NCBI RefSeq assembly: GCF_036226405.1
Contig: NZ_CP108464.1
Span: 5,952,001-6,016,000, forward strand
Source of the DNA: Streptomyces sp. NBC_01260
GTDB taxonomy: Bacteria; Actinomycetota; Actinomycetes; Streptomycetales; Streptomycetaceae
DNA length: 64,000 nucleotides
Direction of reading: 5' to 3'
Part shown: in pieces, positions 42,292-50,682 of the stretch
Layout: each line of letters begins with the position of its first letter
Numbering within the stretch: position 1 is the first letter of the stretch
Notes under the pieces: model-generated
What the model was told of the DNA's origin: nothing
Databases searched by the model: none
What the model saw: the letters and a program-made list of their open reading frames with translations, nothing else
Position numbers and translations under genes: made by a program

Positions 42292-42792
42292 TCAGCGGTG
42301 GCCGGTGGGGCGATCCAGCGCGTGGACCGTGACGGGACTGCCGTTCAGCTCGTCCTGCCGGCGCGGCGCGAAGCCGAGGCGCTCAGCCACCCTTACCGAC
42401 GGCATGTTGCCCGGCCGGATGAGAGCGGTGAAGTAGTCGGCTTCGAGCGTGGCGAAGCCCCAGTCCAGGCAGGCCCGGGCCGCCTCGGTCGCGTATCCGC
42501 GCCCCCAGTGCTCCGCCCGGAGGGTCCAGCCCAGCTCGACCTCGTCGAACTGCGGCCAGTACTGCAGACCGCTTCGGCCGATGAACTCGCCGCTCGACCG
42601 GAGCTCCACCGCGCACAGGCCATGACCCCGCTCTGCCCACTGCCGCTCGATCCCGGCGAGCCGTTCCAGTGCCTGCTGACGGGAGTATGCCCCGACGAAT
42701 CGATTGACCTCCGGATCGGCGTGGAGCTCGACGAAGGCATCGGCATCCGAGGTCGCAAGGGGGCGCAGGGTGAGTCGCTCCGTCTCGATCAT
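42292..42792 (-). CDS. GNAT acetyltransferase (RimJ/RimL type)
   Basis: 166 residues from the ATG of MIETERLTLRPLATSDADAF. Acetyl-CoA-binding loop WTLRAEHWGRGYATEAARAC; LIRPGNMPSVRVAERLGFAP completes the RimJ/L pattern. Acceptor unknown. Converges with the HxlR gene. Confidence 0.88.
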   Translation of the reverse strand: MIETERLTLRPLATSDADAFVELHADPEVNRFVGAYSRQQALERLAGIERQWAERGHGLCAVELRSSGEFIGRSGLQYWPQFDEVELGWTLRAEHWGRGYATEAARACLDWGFATLEADYFTALIRPGNMPSVRVAERLGFAPRRQDELNGSPVTVHALDRPTGHR

Positions 42793-42926
42793 GCCTGCGA
42801 GCGTAGGTCCTACGTCGCCCGGAAGCAGCCGGTCGCGTCGAGGCGGGGTGTGTCCGCCAGGGAAGCCGGGCCAGGACCCGGCCCGGCCCCTGCCGTCGCC
42901 CCGCGGTACCGCTCGGGACCGGCCCG
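42793..42926. other. Spacer between two acetyltransferase genes
   Basis: 134 bases; contains promoter space for the downstream acetyltransferase but no element I can name. Confidence 0.3.
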
Positions 42927-43433
42927 CTATCCGGCCGCCAGGGCCCCGCCGAGGTCCCGGGCCATCAGCGTGCACATCGTCTCGTACCGGCGAACCGAGC
43001 CGTCCGGGGCCAGCTCGTCCCAGGAGTCGGGCTGTCGGCCGTACGCCACGTATCCCAGGCGCTCGTACAGCGCGCGGGCACGCGGGTTGTCCTCCTCCAC
43101 GCCGAGTTCGGCCCGCCGCAGGCCCCGGGAGGCGATCCGGCGTTCGGCGGCGCCGATCAGGAACGTGCCGATCCCGCAGGACTGGAGCGCGGGATGGACC
43201 GCCAGTTGCCACAGCGTGCCCACGCCCTCCCGGGCGCCGTAGTCGACCCCGCCGATCGCGACCGGGACGCCCGACGGCGGACACACCGCCAGGTAGTCCA
43301 CCTCGCCGCGCCGGGCCCGTGCCAGCTGCCCTGCGATGTTCTCCAGGTGGAGCGGCGAGCCCGACCACCCGCAGGACTCCAGATCGCCGGGAACCAGATC
43401 GCGGGCCGAGAGCTTCAGTACGACGTCGGTCAT
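42927..43433 (-). CDS. GNAT acetyltransferase
   Basis: 168 residues from the ATG of MTDVVLKLSARDLVPGDLES. Core: LWQLAVHPALQSCGIGTFLI, GAAERRIASRGLRRAELGVE, NPRARALYERLGYVAYGRQP, a standard GNAT motif A and B. Substrate unknown. Confidence 0.88.
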   Translation of the reverse strand: MTDVVLKLSARDLVPGDLESCGWSGSPLHLENIAGQLARARRGEVDYLAVCPPSGVPVAIGGVDYGAREGVGTLWQLAVHPALQSCGIGTFLIGAAERRIASRGLRRAELGVEEDNPRARALYERLGYVAYGRQPDSWDELAPDGSVRRYETMCTLMARDLGGALAAG

Positions 43434-43605
43434 CGTCACCACCTCCGACCGGCAAGGATTCCTTCCGGCGGACGTCCCCGCCAAGCGGATTTCTCCGGCC
43501 GGGCCGGGTGCCGCCCCCACTCGTTCGGCCGCGCCCAGGTGGACGCCCCCGAACGTGCCCGCCAGGGTCGGTCTGACGTGCAGTTCCACCGGTCAAGGAG
43601 TTCCC

Positions 43606-44046
43606 ATGGCACAGTCAGCGTCCACACCGGGTACGCCCCACTCGCGCACGGCCGATTCGCGGGACGTCAACCCCTGGGCGGCAGGCGGGATCATGTTCGC
43701 CGGCGTCCTGCTCATGGTCGACGGTGTTCTGGGGGCGATCAAGGGCATCGCCGGAATCGCGTCCAACGATGTCTACGCGCGGATCAACGACTACGCCTTC
43801 AAGTTCGACGTGACGGCCTGGGGCTGGATCCACCTGGCTCTCGGTATCGTCCTCGTCGTGGTCGGCTGGGGAATCCTCAGAGGCATCGGCTGGGCCCGTT
43901 GGGTCGGTGTGGCGCTGGCGGCGCTCAACATGATCGCCAACTTCATGTGGCTGCCCTACCAGCCGGTCTGGGCCGTGGTCTCCCTCGCCATCGACACCTT
44001 CGTGATCTGGGCCCTGTGCACGGATCGCTCGAAGGCGGTCATCTGA
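43606..44046 (+). CDS. DUF7144-type four-helix membrane protein
   Basis: 146 residues, AAGGAG before the ATG. Cytosolic N-terminus, then four helices: WAAGGIMFAGVLLMVDGVLG, WIHLALGIVLVVVGWGILRG, WARWVGVALAALNMIANFMW, VWAVVSLAIDTFVIWALCTD, a pattern of many small Streptomyces membrane proteins of unknown function. Confidence 0.82.
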   Translation: MAQSASTPGTPHSRTADSRDVNPWAAGGIMFAGVLLMVDGVLGAIKGIAGIASNDVYARINDYAFKFDVTAWGWIHLALGIVLVVVGWGILRGIGWARWVGVALAALNMIANFMWLPYQPVWAVVSLAIDTFVIWALCTDRSKAVI

Positions 44047-44048
44047 GG

Positions 44049-44260
44049 GCAGTTCTTGAGTCGGGAACGGTGGACCGGGCCATGACCGACCGCGTCCTCA
44101 TGCATGCCGCCGAACCCGCCGACGTTCTTGCGCAGCTCCATCGCGTGACCCGGCGGGGTGCCCGGATCGGCCTTGCCGAGCCCGCTCGGGACACCTTGAT
44201 CGTCGATGCCGATCGACCGGGGACGCGTCGGCCGAGACCACGGCCACCGCTGGTTCGGCG
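44049..44260 (+). pseudogene. Scrap of a SAM-dependent methyltransferase
   Basis: One frame reads ESGTVDRAMTDRVLMHAAEP, ADVLAQLHRVTRRGARIGLA, EPARDTLIVDADRPGTRR, matching the region after motif IV of a class I methyltransferase (V-D-R-V-L-x-H, E-x-x-R-V-x-x-P-G-G-R, E-P-D-W-D-T-L). The N-terminal SAM-binding motif I and the C-terminus are missing. The following bases to 44418 show no clear gene. Confidence 0.6.
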
Positions 44261-44418
44261 GCCTCTCCGCGGGGCCGTTCTACGCGTCGTTCACTCTCGG
44301 CAGCGTGATCTGCTCTCGCTGACCCGGCCGGCAGCTCCCGGTGTGCTGCCCCGCCCCCGGGCTGCGGGGCCGGGACGTTGCCCGGGACGTTGTCAGTGGC
44401 GCGGTCCACACTTGAGAC

Positions 44419-44643
44419 ATGTGCCGCAGTATCAAGACCCTTCGCCCACCCGTCCTCCCCGAAGAGGCCACCGAGGAGGACATCCGCGCCGCCGCCCTGC
44501 AGTTCGTCCGCAAGGTGTCCGGCTTCCGTGCCCCGGCCGCGCACAACAGGGAAGTCTTCGACCGTGCCGTCGACGAGATCGCCGCGTCGACCGCCAGGCT
44601 GCTGGACGGGCTGGAAGTGCGGGGAGGCGTCAGGACGCCGTAG
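44419..44643 (+). CDS. DUF2277 family protein
   Basis: 74 residues, MCRSIKTLRPPVLPEEATEE, DIRAAALQFVRKVSGFRAPA, AHNREVFDRAVDEI. The MCR-x-I-K-x-L-R start is diagnostic of DUF2277, small cytosolic proteins of unknown function. Its 3' end overlaps the convergent DedA gene by 14 bases. Confidence 0.88.
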   Translation: MCRSIKTLRPPVLPEEATEEDIRAAALQFVRKVSGFRAPAAHNREVFDRAVDEIAASTARLLDGLEVRGGVRTP

Positions 44644-45313
44644 GGACCGGGGCCGGGGCAGCGGTGGCAGCGGCCGCGGCGGCCGCCGCGGCGGGGCGCC
44701 GCATCAGCAGTGCGGCGAACGCGCCCGCGACGAACAGCGCGAGGACCGAGATCGCCGTGCCCAGCCAGCTCGCGCCGAGCCACTGGGCGCCGAAGTAGCC
44801 GAGCCCCACGCTGTAGCCGGCCCAGGCCACGCCCGCCACCGCGGACCACGGCAGGAATTCCTTCACCTTGCGGTGCGAGGCGCCCGCGCCCAGGGAGACG
44901 ACCGAGCGTCCGGCCGGGGCGAAGCGGGCGATCACGACGAGGGCGCCGCCGCCGCGGCTCAGCGCGGCGCCGAGACGTTCCTGCGCTGAGGTGAGGCGGC
45001 GGGAGCGGGCGATGGCGCGGTCCAGGCGTGCGCCACCGCGCCAGGCCAGCCGGTACGCGACGAGGTCGCCGAGCACCGAGGCGCTGGCCGCGCAGAGGAT
45101 CAGGGCCAGGAGCGAGGGGACCTCGGTGACGTGGCGGGCGGCGCCCGCGGCGTCGGCGGCCACCGTGCTGGTGCCCGCGGCGGCCGCCGTGGCGGCCGTG
45201 ATCACGAGGACACCGCTGGGCAGCACAGGGAGGAAGACGTCCAGAAGCACCGAGAGGGCGACCACAACGTAGATCCATGGGCTGCCGGTCAGCGCACCCA
45301 CACTCTCAAGCAC
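44630..45313 (-). CDS. DedA-family membrane protein
   Basis: 227 residues, hydrophobic. Core motif RFAPAGRSVVSLGAGASHRK (the conserved R-F-x-P-x-x-R of DedA) and the G-D-L-V-A-Y-R-L helix. DedA proteins are implicated in undecaprenyl-phosphate or phospholipid scrambling and membrane potential. The C-terminus is an Ala run. It has an internal overlap with DUF2277. Confidence 0.85.
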   Translation of the reverse strand: MLESVGALTGSPWIYVVVALSVLLDVFLPVLPSGVLVITAATAAAAGTSTVAADAAGAARHVTEVPSLLALILCAASASVLGDLVAYRLAWRGGARLDRAIARSRRLTSAQERLGAALSRGGGALVVIARFAPAGRSVVSLGAGASHRKVKEFLPWSAVAGVAWAGYSVGLGYFGAQWLGASWLGTAISVLALFVAGAFAALLMRRPAAAAAAAAATAAPAPVPTAS

Positions 45314-45626
45314 CTTCTACTCCCCGATTCGTGACAACGCCGCGACGTCGCAGGGGAGCGGCAGGAGCGGCAGGTCCAGCTGTACAGCGTACGCCTGCCG
45401 TTCACCTGTAGATCCATATATATGCGTGATGTTGGGCACCTCACGTGTGTGTCACATGAGGCTTGTGTGTCAGTCGAGTGTGCCTCGAAGTGCGACCGGC
45501 ATACGTCGCACCCGCGCCTCGGGTACGCCGGGAAGCGGCATTCCCGGCGTACCCGGGGCGGAGTGCCCGAGGCGGCGCGGCGGGCCCGGTCGGTGCGGGC
45601 CCGCGTCCTCGTACGGGTCGGGCGGG
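45314..45626. other. Intergenic region between DedA and DoxX genes
   Basis: 313 bases, no gene supported. It holds an AT-rich TCCATATATATGCG (about 45413) that could be part of the DedA promoter, and an imperfect palindrome CCTCA-C-GTG...CAC-A-TGAGG (45439-45461). Confidence 0.4.
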
Positions 45627-46085
45627 TCAGGCGGCGACCGGGGAGGCGGGTTCGGGCGCGCGCTCCTCGGCGCGCCGTGCGGCGGAGCGGGACGTGAACA
45701 GCCGGTCCAGGGCCAGGGCGCCGGGACCGGTGAAGACGAGCAGCAGGAACACCCAGCTGTAGACGGCCGAGGGCTCGCCGCCGTTCTGCAGCGGGAAGAG
45801 CGCCTCGGGCTGGTGGACCTTGAAGTACGCGTACGCCATGGAGCCGGAGGAGATCAGAGCGGCGATGCGGGTGCCGAGGCCCAGCACCACCAGGCTGCCG
45901 CCGACGAGCTGGATGACCGCCGCGTACCAGCCCGGCCAGGTGCCGGCGGGTATCGATCCACCGCCCATGGCGCCGCCCAGGACGCCGAAGATCGAGGCGG
46001 CACCGTGGCAGGCGAAGAGCAGGCCTACGACGATTCGGAAGAGCGCGAGGGCGTAGGGCTGGGCCCGGTTCAGGCGTGTGTGCAT
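45627..46085 (-). CDS. DoxX-family membrane protein
   Basis: 152 residues from the ATG of MHTRLNRAQPYALALFRIVV. Four helices with the DoxX signature GLLFACHGAASIFGVLGG and WYAAVIQLVGGSLVVLGLGT. Proposed redox or thiosulfate-oxidising membrane subunit in other species. AGGCTCCTT-type ribosome site upstream; a DmdR-like iron box lies about 50 bases before the start. Confidence 0.88.
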   Translation of the reverse strand: MHTRLNRAQPYALALFRIVVGLLFACHGAASIFGVLGGAMGGGSIPAGTWPGWYAAVIQLVGGSLVVLGLGTRIAALISSGSMAYAYFKVHQPEALFPLQNGGEPSAVYSWVFLLLVFTGPGALALDRLFTSRSAARRAEERAPEPASPVAA

Positions 46086-46133
46086 GGGGGGAGGCTCCTT
46101 CGGTCTAGTGGGGACGTGAACCGACTGAGCGCT

Positions 46134-46152
46134 ACAGGTTAGGCAAACCTCA
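46134..46152. promoter_or_regulatory. DmdR/IdeR-like iron box upstream of DoxX gene
   Basis: ACAGGTTAGGCAAACCTCA matches the actinobacterial iron box TTAGGTTAGGCTCACCTAA at 14 of 19 positions, including the AGGTTAGGC core. It lies between DoxX and phoD-type genes. Confidence 0.45.
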
Positions 46153-46167
46153 CCAATACTTGCAAGT

Positions 46168-47946
46168 TCAACGTTTAGTTGACTGGCTGAAAGTCGACGG
46201 CCCGTCATCGGTCAGCGGGCGCTCGAATACCGTCTGGAGCTGGGCCCCTGTCCTCCTTGACTTGGCCTGAACCAATGACAGCGCAGCTTTCCGGCCATGC
46301 AGCGTGAGTGTCATCAGCTGGTTGCCGAACCATGGCCCGTCCGTCTTGTGCCACCGGACCGGAGGTGTACCAGTGCGCCCGTGCCGCGCCAGCAGCCGCC
46401 CGAGCCGCCGCCCCGCCCGGCTCCAGCCGAAACGGAAGGCGGCCCTGAGCGGACCGGGGATCGAGTTGTGCACGGGAGAGCAGGTCAGTTGCAGGACGCG
46501 GGCCTCCGGCGCGCTGCCGGGGGCCTCGGCGGGCCAGGCGGGTTCCGCGATGTACGCATGGTGCACATCGCCCGACAGCACGCATACCGTCGCCGGTGCG
46601 TCCGGGCCGCTGCCCACCTCCCGGATCAGCTCCGTCAGTTGCCCGAACGAATCGGGGAACGCGGCCCAATGCTCCAGGTCGGAGCGTTGCCGCAGGTGCT
46701 CACCGACGCGCGCCCAGCGGCCGTCCGGACCGCCCCGCTCGCCCCGGCAGAGCGCGGAGCTCCACTGCTCCGCGTCGTGTACCAGTGGCGGCAGCAGCCA
46801 TGGAAGCGAGGTGCCGATCAGGAGGTGGTCGAAAGAACCGGGCCCGGACAGCGCCTCCTCGCGCAGCCAGCGCGCCTCCCGCGGGTGGAGCATCGCCCGC
46901 TGCCGCTCGTCGAGCACCCGGGCCGCGCGGCTGTCCACCATGAGCAGCCGTACTCGGCCGAAAACGCGTCGGTAGCTCCAGCGGGTTCCGGTGGGGTCCG
47001 CGTCGGCCCCGGCCGCGAACCGGCGCACCGCTTCGGTGCCGTCCGGGGTGGCGTGCACCGCCGCGTAGAGCGGATCCGCCGCCAGCTCGGCGGGGGAGAG
47101 GTTGCCCAGGTGCTGATAGACCCAGTACGACATCAGTCCGCTGACGATCCGCTCGTGCCACCAGGGCGTGGAACGGATCTCGGTGAGCCAGGCGGCGCTG
47201 GTGTTCCAGTCGTCGATGACATCGTGATCGTCGAAGATCATGCAGCTGGGGACCGTCGAGAGCAGCCAGCGCACCTCGGGGTCGCGCCACGACTCGTCGT
47301 ACAGGCAGGTGTACTCGTCGTAGTCCGCGACCTCCGCCCCCGGCGGCTCGTCCAGATCGCGCCGCGCCGCGAGCCTGCGCCGGGTCGCCTGCGAGGTCTC
47401 GTCCGCGTACACCTGGTCGCCCAGGAGCAGCAGGACGTCGGGGCGGACGGCGTCGGGATCGGCGGCGAGCCGGGCGGCGAGGGTGTCCAGGGCGTCCGGT
47501 CCGACGGGGTCGGACCGGACGGACGCGTGAGCGCCGGCGGGGGGAGCCGCCCAGCGGCAGGAGCCGAAGGAGATCCGGACCGTCCCCGGCCCGCCTGCCT
47601 CGCCGCTCCCGTTTGCCTCGCGGCCCTCGCCGTCTTCGTCGCCGCCGGTGGATATCGGCGGGGTGGTGATCGTGCTCGCCGGGAATCCGTGGTCCTCGGG
47701 CGGCCACACCCGGCGGTCGTCGAGCAGTACCTCGTACGCCGTGGTGGAGCCGGGAGTCAGGCCGGTCACCACCACCAGGGCGTAGTGGTGCCCGGCGACC
47801 GCGAAGGTCCGCGACGAGCCCGAGGCCCCGTCCGCGCACCGGACCACGGCCGTGCACGGCCGGTCCGCCTCGACCCAGACGGTCGCGGTGGAGGCGGTCT
47901 CCCAGTCGACGTACCGCAGTAGTGGTCCCAGGCGCAGCCCGGCCAT
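46168..47946 (-). CDS. PhoD-like alkaline phosphatase D family phosphoesterase
   Basis: 592 residues. Metallophosphoesterase motifs: RISFGSCRW, LLLLGDQVYADETSQ, PSCMIFDDHDVIDDWNTSAA, VCVLSGDVHHAYIAEPAWP. These bind calcium/iron in PhoD-type phosphatases. An N-terminal beta domain (GPLLRYVDWETASTATVWVE) is typical. No signal peptide is evident, unlike exported PhoD, so it may be cytosolic. Its leader contains a 15-bp inverted repeat and repeated GTTCGTACGG units. Confidence 0.88.
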   Translation of the reverse strand: MAGLRLGPLLRYVDWETASTATVWVEADRPCTAVVRCADGASGSSRTFAVAGHHYALVVVTGLTPGSTTAYEVLLDDRRVWPPEDHGFPASTITTPPISTGGDEDGEGREANGSGEAGGPGTVRISFGSCRWAAPPAGAHASVRSDPVGPDALDTLAARLAADPDAVRPDVLLLLGDQVYADETSQATRRRLAARRDLDEPPGAEVADYDEYTCLYDESWRDPEVRWLLSTVPSCMIFDDHDVIDDWNTSAAWLTEIRSTPWWHERIVSGLMSYWVYQHLGNLSPAELAADPLYAAVHATPDGTEAVRRFAAGADADPTGTRWSYRRVFGRVRLLMVDSRAARVLDERQRAMLHPREARWLREEALSGPGSFDHLLIGTSLPWLLPPLVHDAEQWSSALCRGERGGPDGRWARVGEHLRQRSDLEHWAAFPDSFGQLTELIREVGSGPDAPATVCVLSGDVHHAYIAEPAWPAEAPGSAPEARVLQLTCSPVHNSIPGPLRAAFRFGWSRAGRRLGRLLARHGRTGTPPVRWHKTDGPWFGNQLMTLTLHGRKAALSLVQAKSRRTGAQLQTVFERPLTDDGPSTFSQSTKR

Positions 47947-47959
47947 GTGGTGCTCCTCA

Positions 47960-48026
47960 CGTCGTTCCGTACGGACAGTTCCGTACGGGTGGTTCGTACG
48001 GCGGGTTCGTACCGTACGGAACGACG
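47960..48026. promoter_or_regulatory. Inverted repeat with GTTC(C)GTACGG direct repeats upstream of phoD-type gene
   Basis: CGTCGTTCCGTACGG at 47960-47974 is perfectly inverted at 48012-48026. Four GTTC(C)GTACGG-like units run at about 13-15-base spacing through the interval (47963, 47978, 47992, 48005). Arrays like this usually bind several regulator molecules side by side. Confidence 0.6.
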
Positions 48027-48089
48027 GGGGAGCGCGGGGCGGTTCCGGGGGCCGGCCGTCAGGTGGACAGGCCGCCCTTCAGTGGTCGT

Positions 48090-48734
48090 TCAGCAGCCGT
48101 TGAGCACGGACTGCAGCGCGGTCTTCTCGGCCGGGTCGACGGTCAGGCCGTAGTAGTGCTTCACGTCCACCCAGGCGCGTACGTACGTGCACTGGTACGC
48201 GGTGCGTGAGGGGAGCCACTTCGCCGGGTCCTTGTCGCCCTTGGACTGGTTGACGTTGTCGGTGACCGCGATGAGCTGGGGGCGCGTCAGATCGTTGGCG
48301 TACGCCTGTCGTTGGGCGGTGGTCCAGCCGGCTGCGCCGGACCGCCAGGCCTCGGCCAGCGGGACCATGTGGTCGATGTCCAGATCGGCTGCGGCGGTCC
48401 AGGTGGCTCCGTCGTACTCCGAGTACCAACTGCCGCTCACGGCGGCGCAGCTGGAGTCCTGCGAGACGTTCGTGCCGTCCCGCTTCAGGACCACCTCGCG
48501 GGTGTTGCAAGCGCCCGACTGGGTGATCCAGTGCGGGAACTTGTCCCTGCTGTAACCGGTCGAGGAGCCCTCCGCCTGCACGGTCAGCTGGCTCAGATAG
48601 GTGCGGGCGGTGGACGCGGCCACCGGGGTGGGCATGGCTGCCTGGGCGCTGGGAGCGGTGAGCAGCCCGGTGGTTGCGGCGAGGGCGGCGGAGGCGGCGA
48701 GGACGGCTATGCGACGCGCGTAGATACCTGACAT
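48090..48734 (-). CDS. Secreted HNH-family nuclease (DUF1524/GmrSD-like)
   Basis: 214 residues. Signal peptide (MSGIYARRIAVLAASAALAA to AQAAM), mature enzyme with ADLDIDHMVPLAEAWRSGA (D-H of the HNH site), NDLTRPQLIAVTDNVNQSKG and DKDPAKWLP (Asn/Lys part). Conserved Cys pairs (SGACNT, SSCAAV, QCTYV) suggest disulfides. Extracellular DNase of the type common in Streptomyces. The ribosome site GGGAG precedes the ATG. Confidence 0.9.
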   Translation of the reverse strand: MSGIYARRIAVLAASAALAATTGLLTAPSAQAAMPTPVAASTARTYLSQLTVQAEGSSTGYSRDKFPHWITQSGACNTREVVLKRDGTNVSQDSSCAAVSGSWYSEYDGATWTAAADLDIDHMVPLAEAWRSGAAGWTTAQRQAYANDLTRPQLIAVTDNVNQSKGDKDPAKWLPSRTAYQCTYVRAWVDVKHYYGLTVDPAEKTALQSVLNGC

Positions 48735-49036
48735 GCGAACTCCCTTGATGTGGGGGGACCTTGGGCGGGTCGTCCGAAACGGCCCGGCCATCGTGGCGGC
48801 GCAAGGTTTCCGTGGGGTGGGCGCCAGGTAACAGAGTGGCGACATGGGCACGTCACATCAAGGGGTCTGACGAAGAGGTTCGGGGTGCGGGGGCGTACGG
48901 AAGTGTGTGCGCGGGCGTACGGAACTGATGAGACGGCAGTTCCGCGCTGGGGGGACGGGCCGGAGACCCGGTCGCGCCGGCGCCGGGGATTCCGGTTCGC
49001 GGCAGGGGATCGGCCGCGGGGTCTTAGGGTGGCCGC
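48735..49036. other. Divergent intergenic region with CGTACGGAA repeats
   Basis: 302 bases without a gene. CGTACGGAA occurs at about 48894 and 48916, the same word as in the phoD-type leader. Confidence 0.4.
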
Positions 49037-49798
49037 GTGCTGCTACCGGTCAACATCACACTCGGGGTCGTCCTCGCCCTGCTGCTCGCGGCGGCCGCCG
49101 GCGTCTCCGCTTTCGCCTCGCTCGGCCGGTCGCGGCAGATCGTGCTGGCCGGGCTGCGGGCGGCGGCGCAACTCGCCGCGGTCTCCTCGCTCATTGGCTG
49201 GGTGGTCCACGCCGTCGCGCCGACGCTCGCGTTCATCGCGTTGATGTTCGGCGTGGCGGTGTGGACCGCGGGTCACCGCGTCACCGACAACCGCACCTGG
49301 CGGTGGGTGGCCCTGCCGATCGGGGTGGGGGTCGTGCCGGTGGTCGCGATGCTGCTGCTCACCGGGCTGGTGCCGGTCCGGGGCATCGCGCTGATCCCGG
49401 TGACCGGCATCCTCATCGGGGGCGCCCTGACCGCGACCGTGCTCGGCGGGCGGCGGGCGCTCGACGAGCTGGCGACCCGGCACGGGGAGGTGGAGGCGGC
49501 GATGGCGCTCGGCTTCCCGGACCGTGACGCGCGGCTGGAGATCGCCCGGCCCGCGGCGTCGGACGCGCTGCTGCCTGGGCTCGACCAGACCCGGACGGTG
49601 GGGCTCGTCACGCTGCCCGGGGCCTTCGTCGGCATGCTGCTGGGCGGCGCCTCACCGGTGCAGGCGGGCGCCGTACAGCTGTTCGTGCTGGTGGCGCTGA
49701 TGGCCGTACAGGCGACGGCCGTCGCGACCGTGCTGGAACTGGTGGCGCGGGGACGGCTTCACCGCGACGGGGGAGGGGCCTCGGCTATCGGGCGCTGA
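49037..49798 (+). CDS. FetB/UPF0014-family ABC transporter permease
   Basis: 253 residues, GTG start, seven helices. Family motif [20 protein letters not shown] and [20 protein letters not shown], then [12 protein letters not shown]. In E. coli the homologue FetB exports iron with the ATPase FetA; no ATPase gene is next to this one. The start is the GTG at GCGTGCTGCTACC, without a strong ribosome site. The end overlaps the convergent HAD gene by 14 bases. Confidence 0.85.
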   Translation: MLLPVNITLGVVLALLLAAAAGVSAFASLGRSRQIVLAGLRAAAQLAAVSSLIGWVVHAVAPTLAFIALMFGVAVWTAGHRVTDNRTWRWVALPIGVGVVPVVAMLLLTGLVPVRGIALIPVTGILIGGALTATVLGGRRALDELATRHGEVEAAMALGFPDRDARLEIARPAASDALLPGLDQTRTVGLVTLPGAFVGMLLGGASPVQAGAVQLFVLVALMAVQATAVATVLELVARGRLHRDGGGASAIGR

Positions 49799-50447
49799 TG
49801 TGGAGCAGGACCGAGCCGTCGGCCGCCGCCTCCACCCGGATCTGCGTCAGGTCCTCGACGTGCGCGTCCGGGGAGAGCGCCGCCGCGCGCGGGCCCACGC
49901 CCACGACGCGCATGCCCGCCGCCCGGCCCGCCGCGATGCCCGCTTCGGAGTCCTCGAAGACGATGCAGTCCGCCGGTTCGAAGCCCAGCCCGGCGGCGCC
50001 CTTGAGGAAGCCCTCCGGGTCCGGCTTGCTGGCGCCCACGCCCTCGGCGGTGACCCGGAGCTCGGGCATCCGCAGTCCGGCCGCGGCCATCCGGACCTGC
50101 GCCAGCGCCCGGTCGGCCGAGGTGACCAGGGCGTGCGGGAGCGCGGCGATCGCGTCCATGAAGACGTCGGCGCCGCCGATCGGGACGACGCCGGCGGTGT
50201 CGGCGGTCTCCTCGGCGAGCATCACCCGGTTGTCCGCGTGGTTCTGCTCCATCGGACGGTCCGGGAGGAGCACCGCCATGGTGGCGTACCCCTGCCGGCC
50301 GTGGACCACCTTGAGCGCGGCCTCCGGGTCCAGGCCGTTCCGCAGCGCCCAGCGCCGCCAGCAGCGCTCCACGACGGCGTCGGAATTCACCAGGGTCCCG
50401 TCCATGTCGAGCAGGAGGGCGCGGGCGGTGAGAACGGTGGCCGGCAT
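49785..50447 (-). CDS. HAD-family phosphatase (sugar-phosphatase type)
   Basis: 220 residues. Motif [19 protein letters not shown], motif [11 protein letters not shown], motif [16 protein letters not shown], motif [22 protein letters not shown]. Beta-phosphoglucomutase / sugar-phosphatase class with a helical cap. Substrate likely a hexose phosphate, not proven. Confidence 0.9.
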   Translation of the reverse strand: MPATVLTARALLLDMDGTLVNSDAVVERCWRRWALRNGLDPEAALKVVHGRQGYATMAVLLPDRPMEQNHADNRVMLAEETADTAGVVPIGGADVFMDAIAALPHALVTSADRALAQVRMAAAGLRMPELRVTAEGVGASKPDPEGFLKGAAGLGFEPADCIVFEDSEAGIAAGRAAGMRVVGVGPRAAALSPDAHVEDLTQIRVEAAADGSVLLHISAR

Positions 50448-50682
50448 GGGCGGGCTCCAGAGCGGGGAGGCGAACTGCGCGGAACGCGGGCGACGCGCGA
50501 AGGCGTGCGACGCGGCAGAGCGGGCAGTGCGGTGCGACGCCGTAGGACGGGCAACGCGGGAAAGAGATCAAGCGGCCCCCGCCCGCCGGTCAGGGAGTGC
50601 GTTTGGGGGCCACTTTGTTCCATCACGATACAAAAACCTGCCCGGGAAAGCCAATCCCTCCGCGGATCCGGCCCCGTGTGGA

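Noticed and set aside
47947..48026. PhoP boxes upstream of the phoD-type gene
   Set aside because: The repeated unit is GTTC(C)GTACGG, not GTTCACC, and the spacing is not 11 bases.
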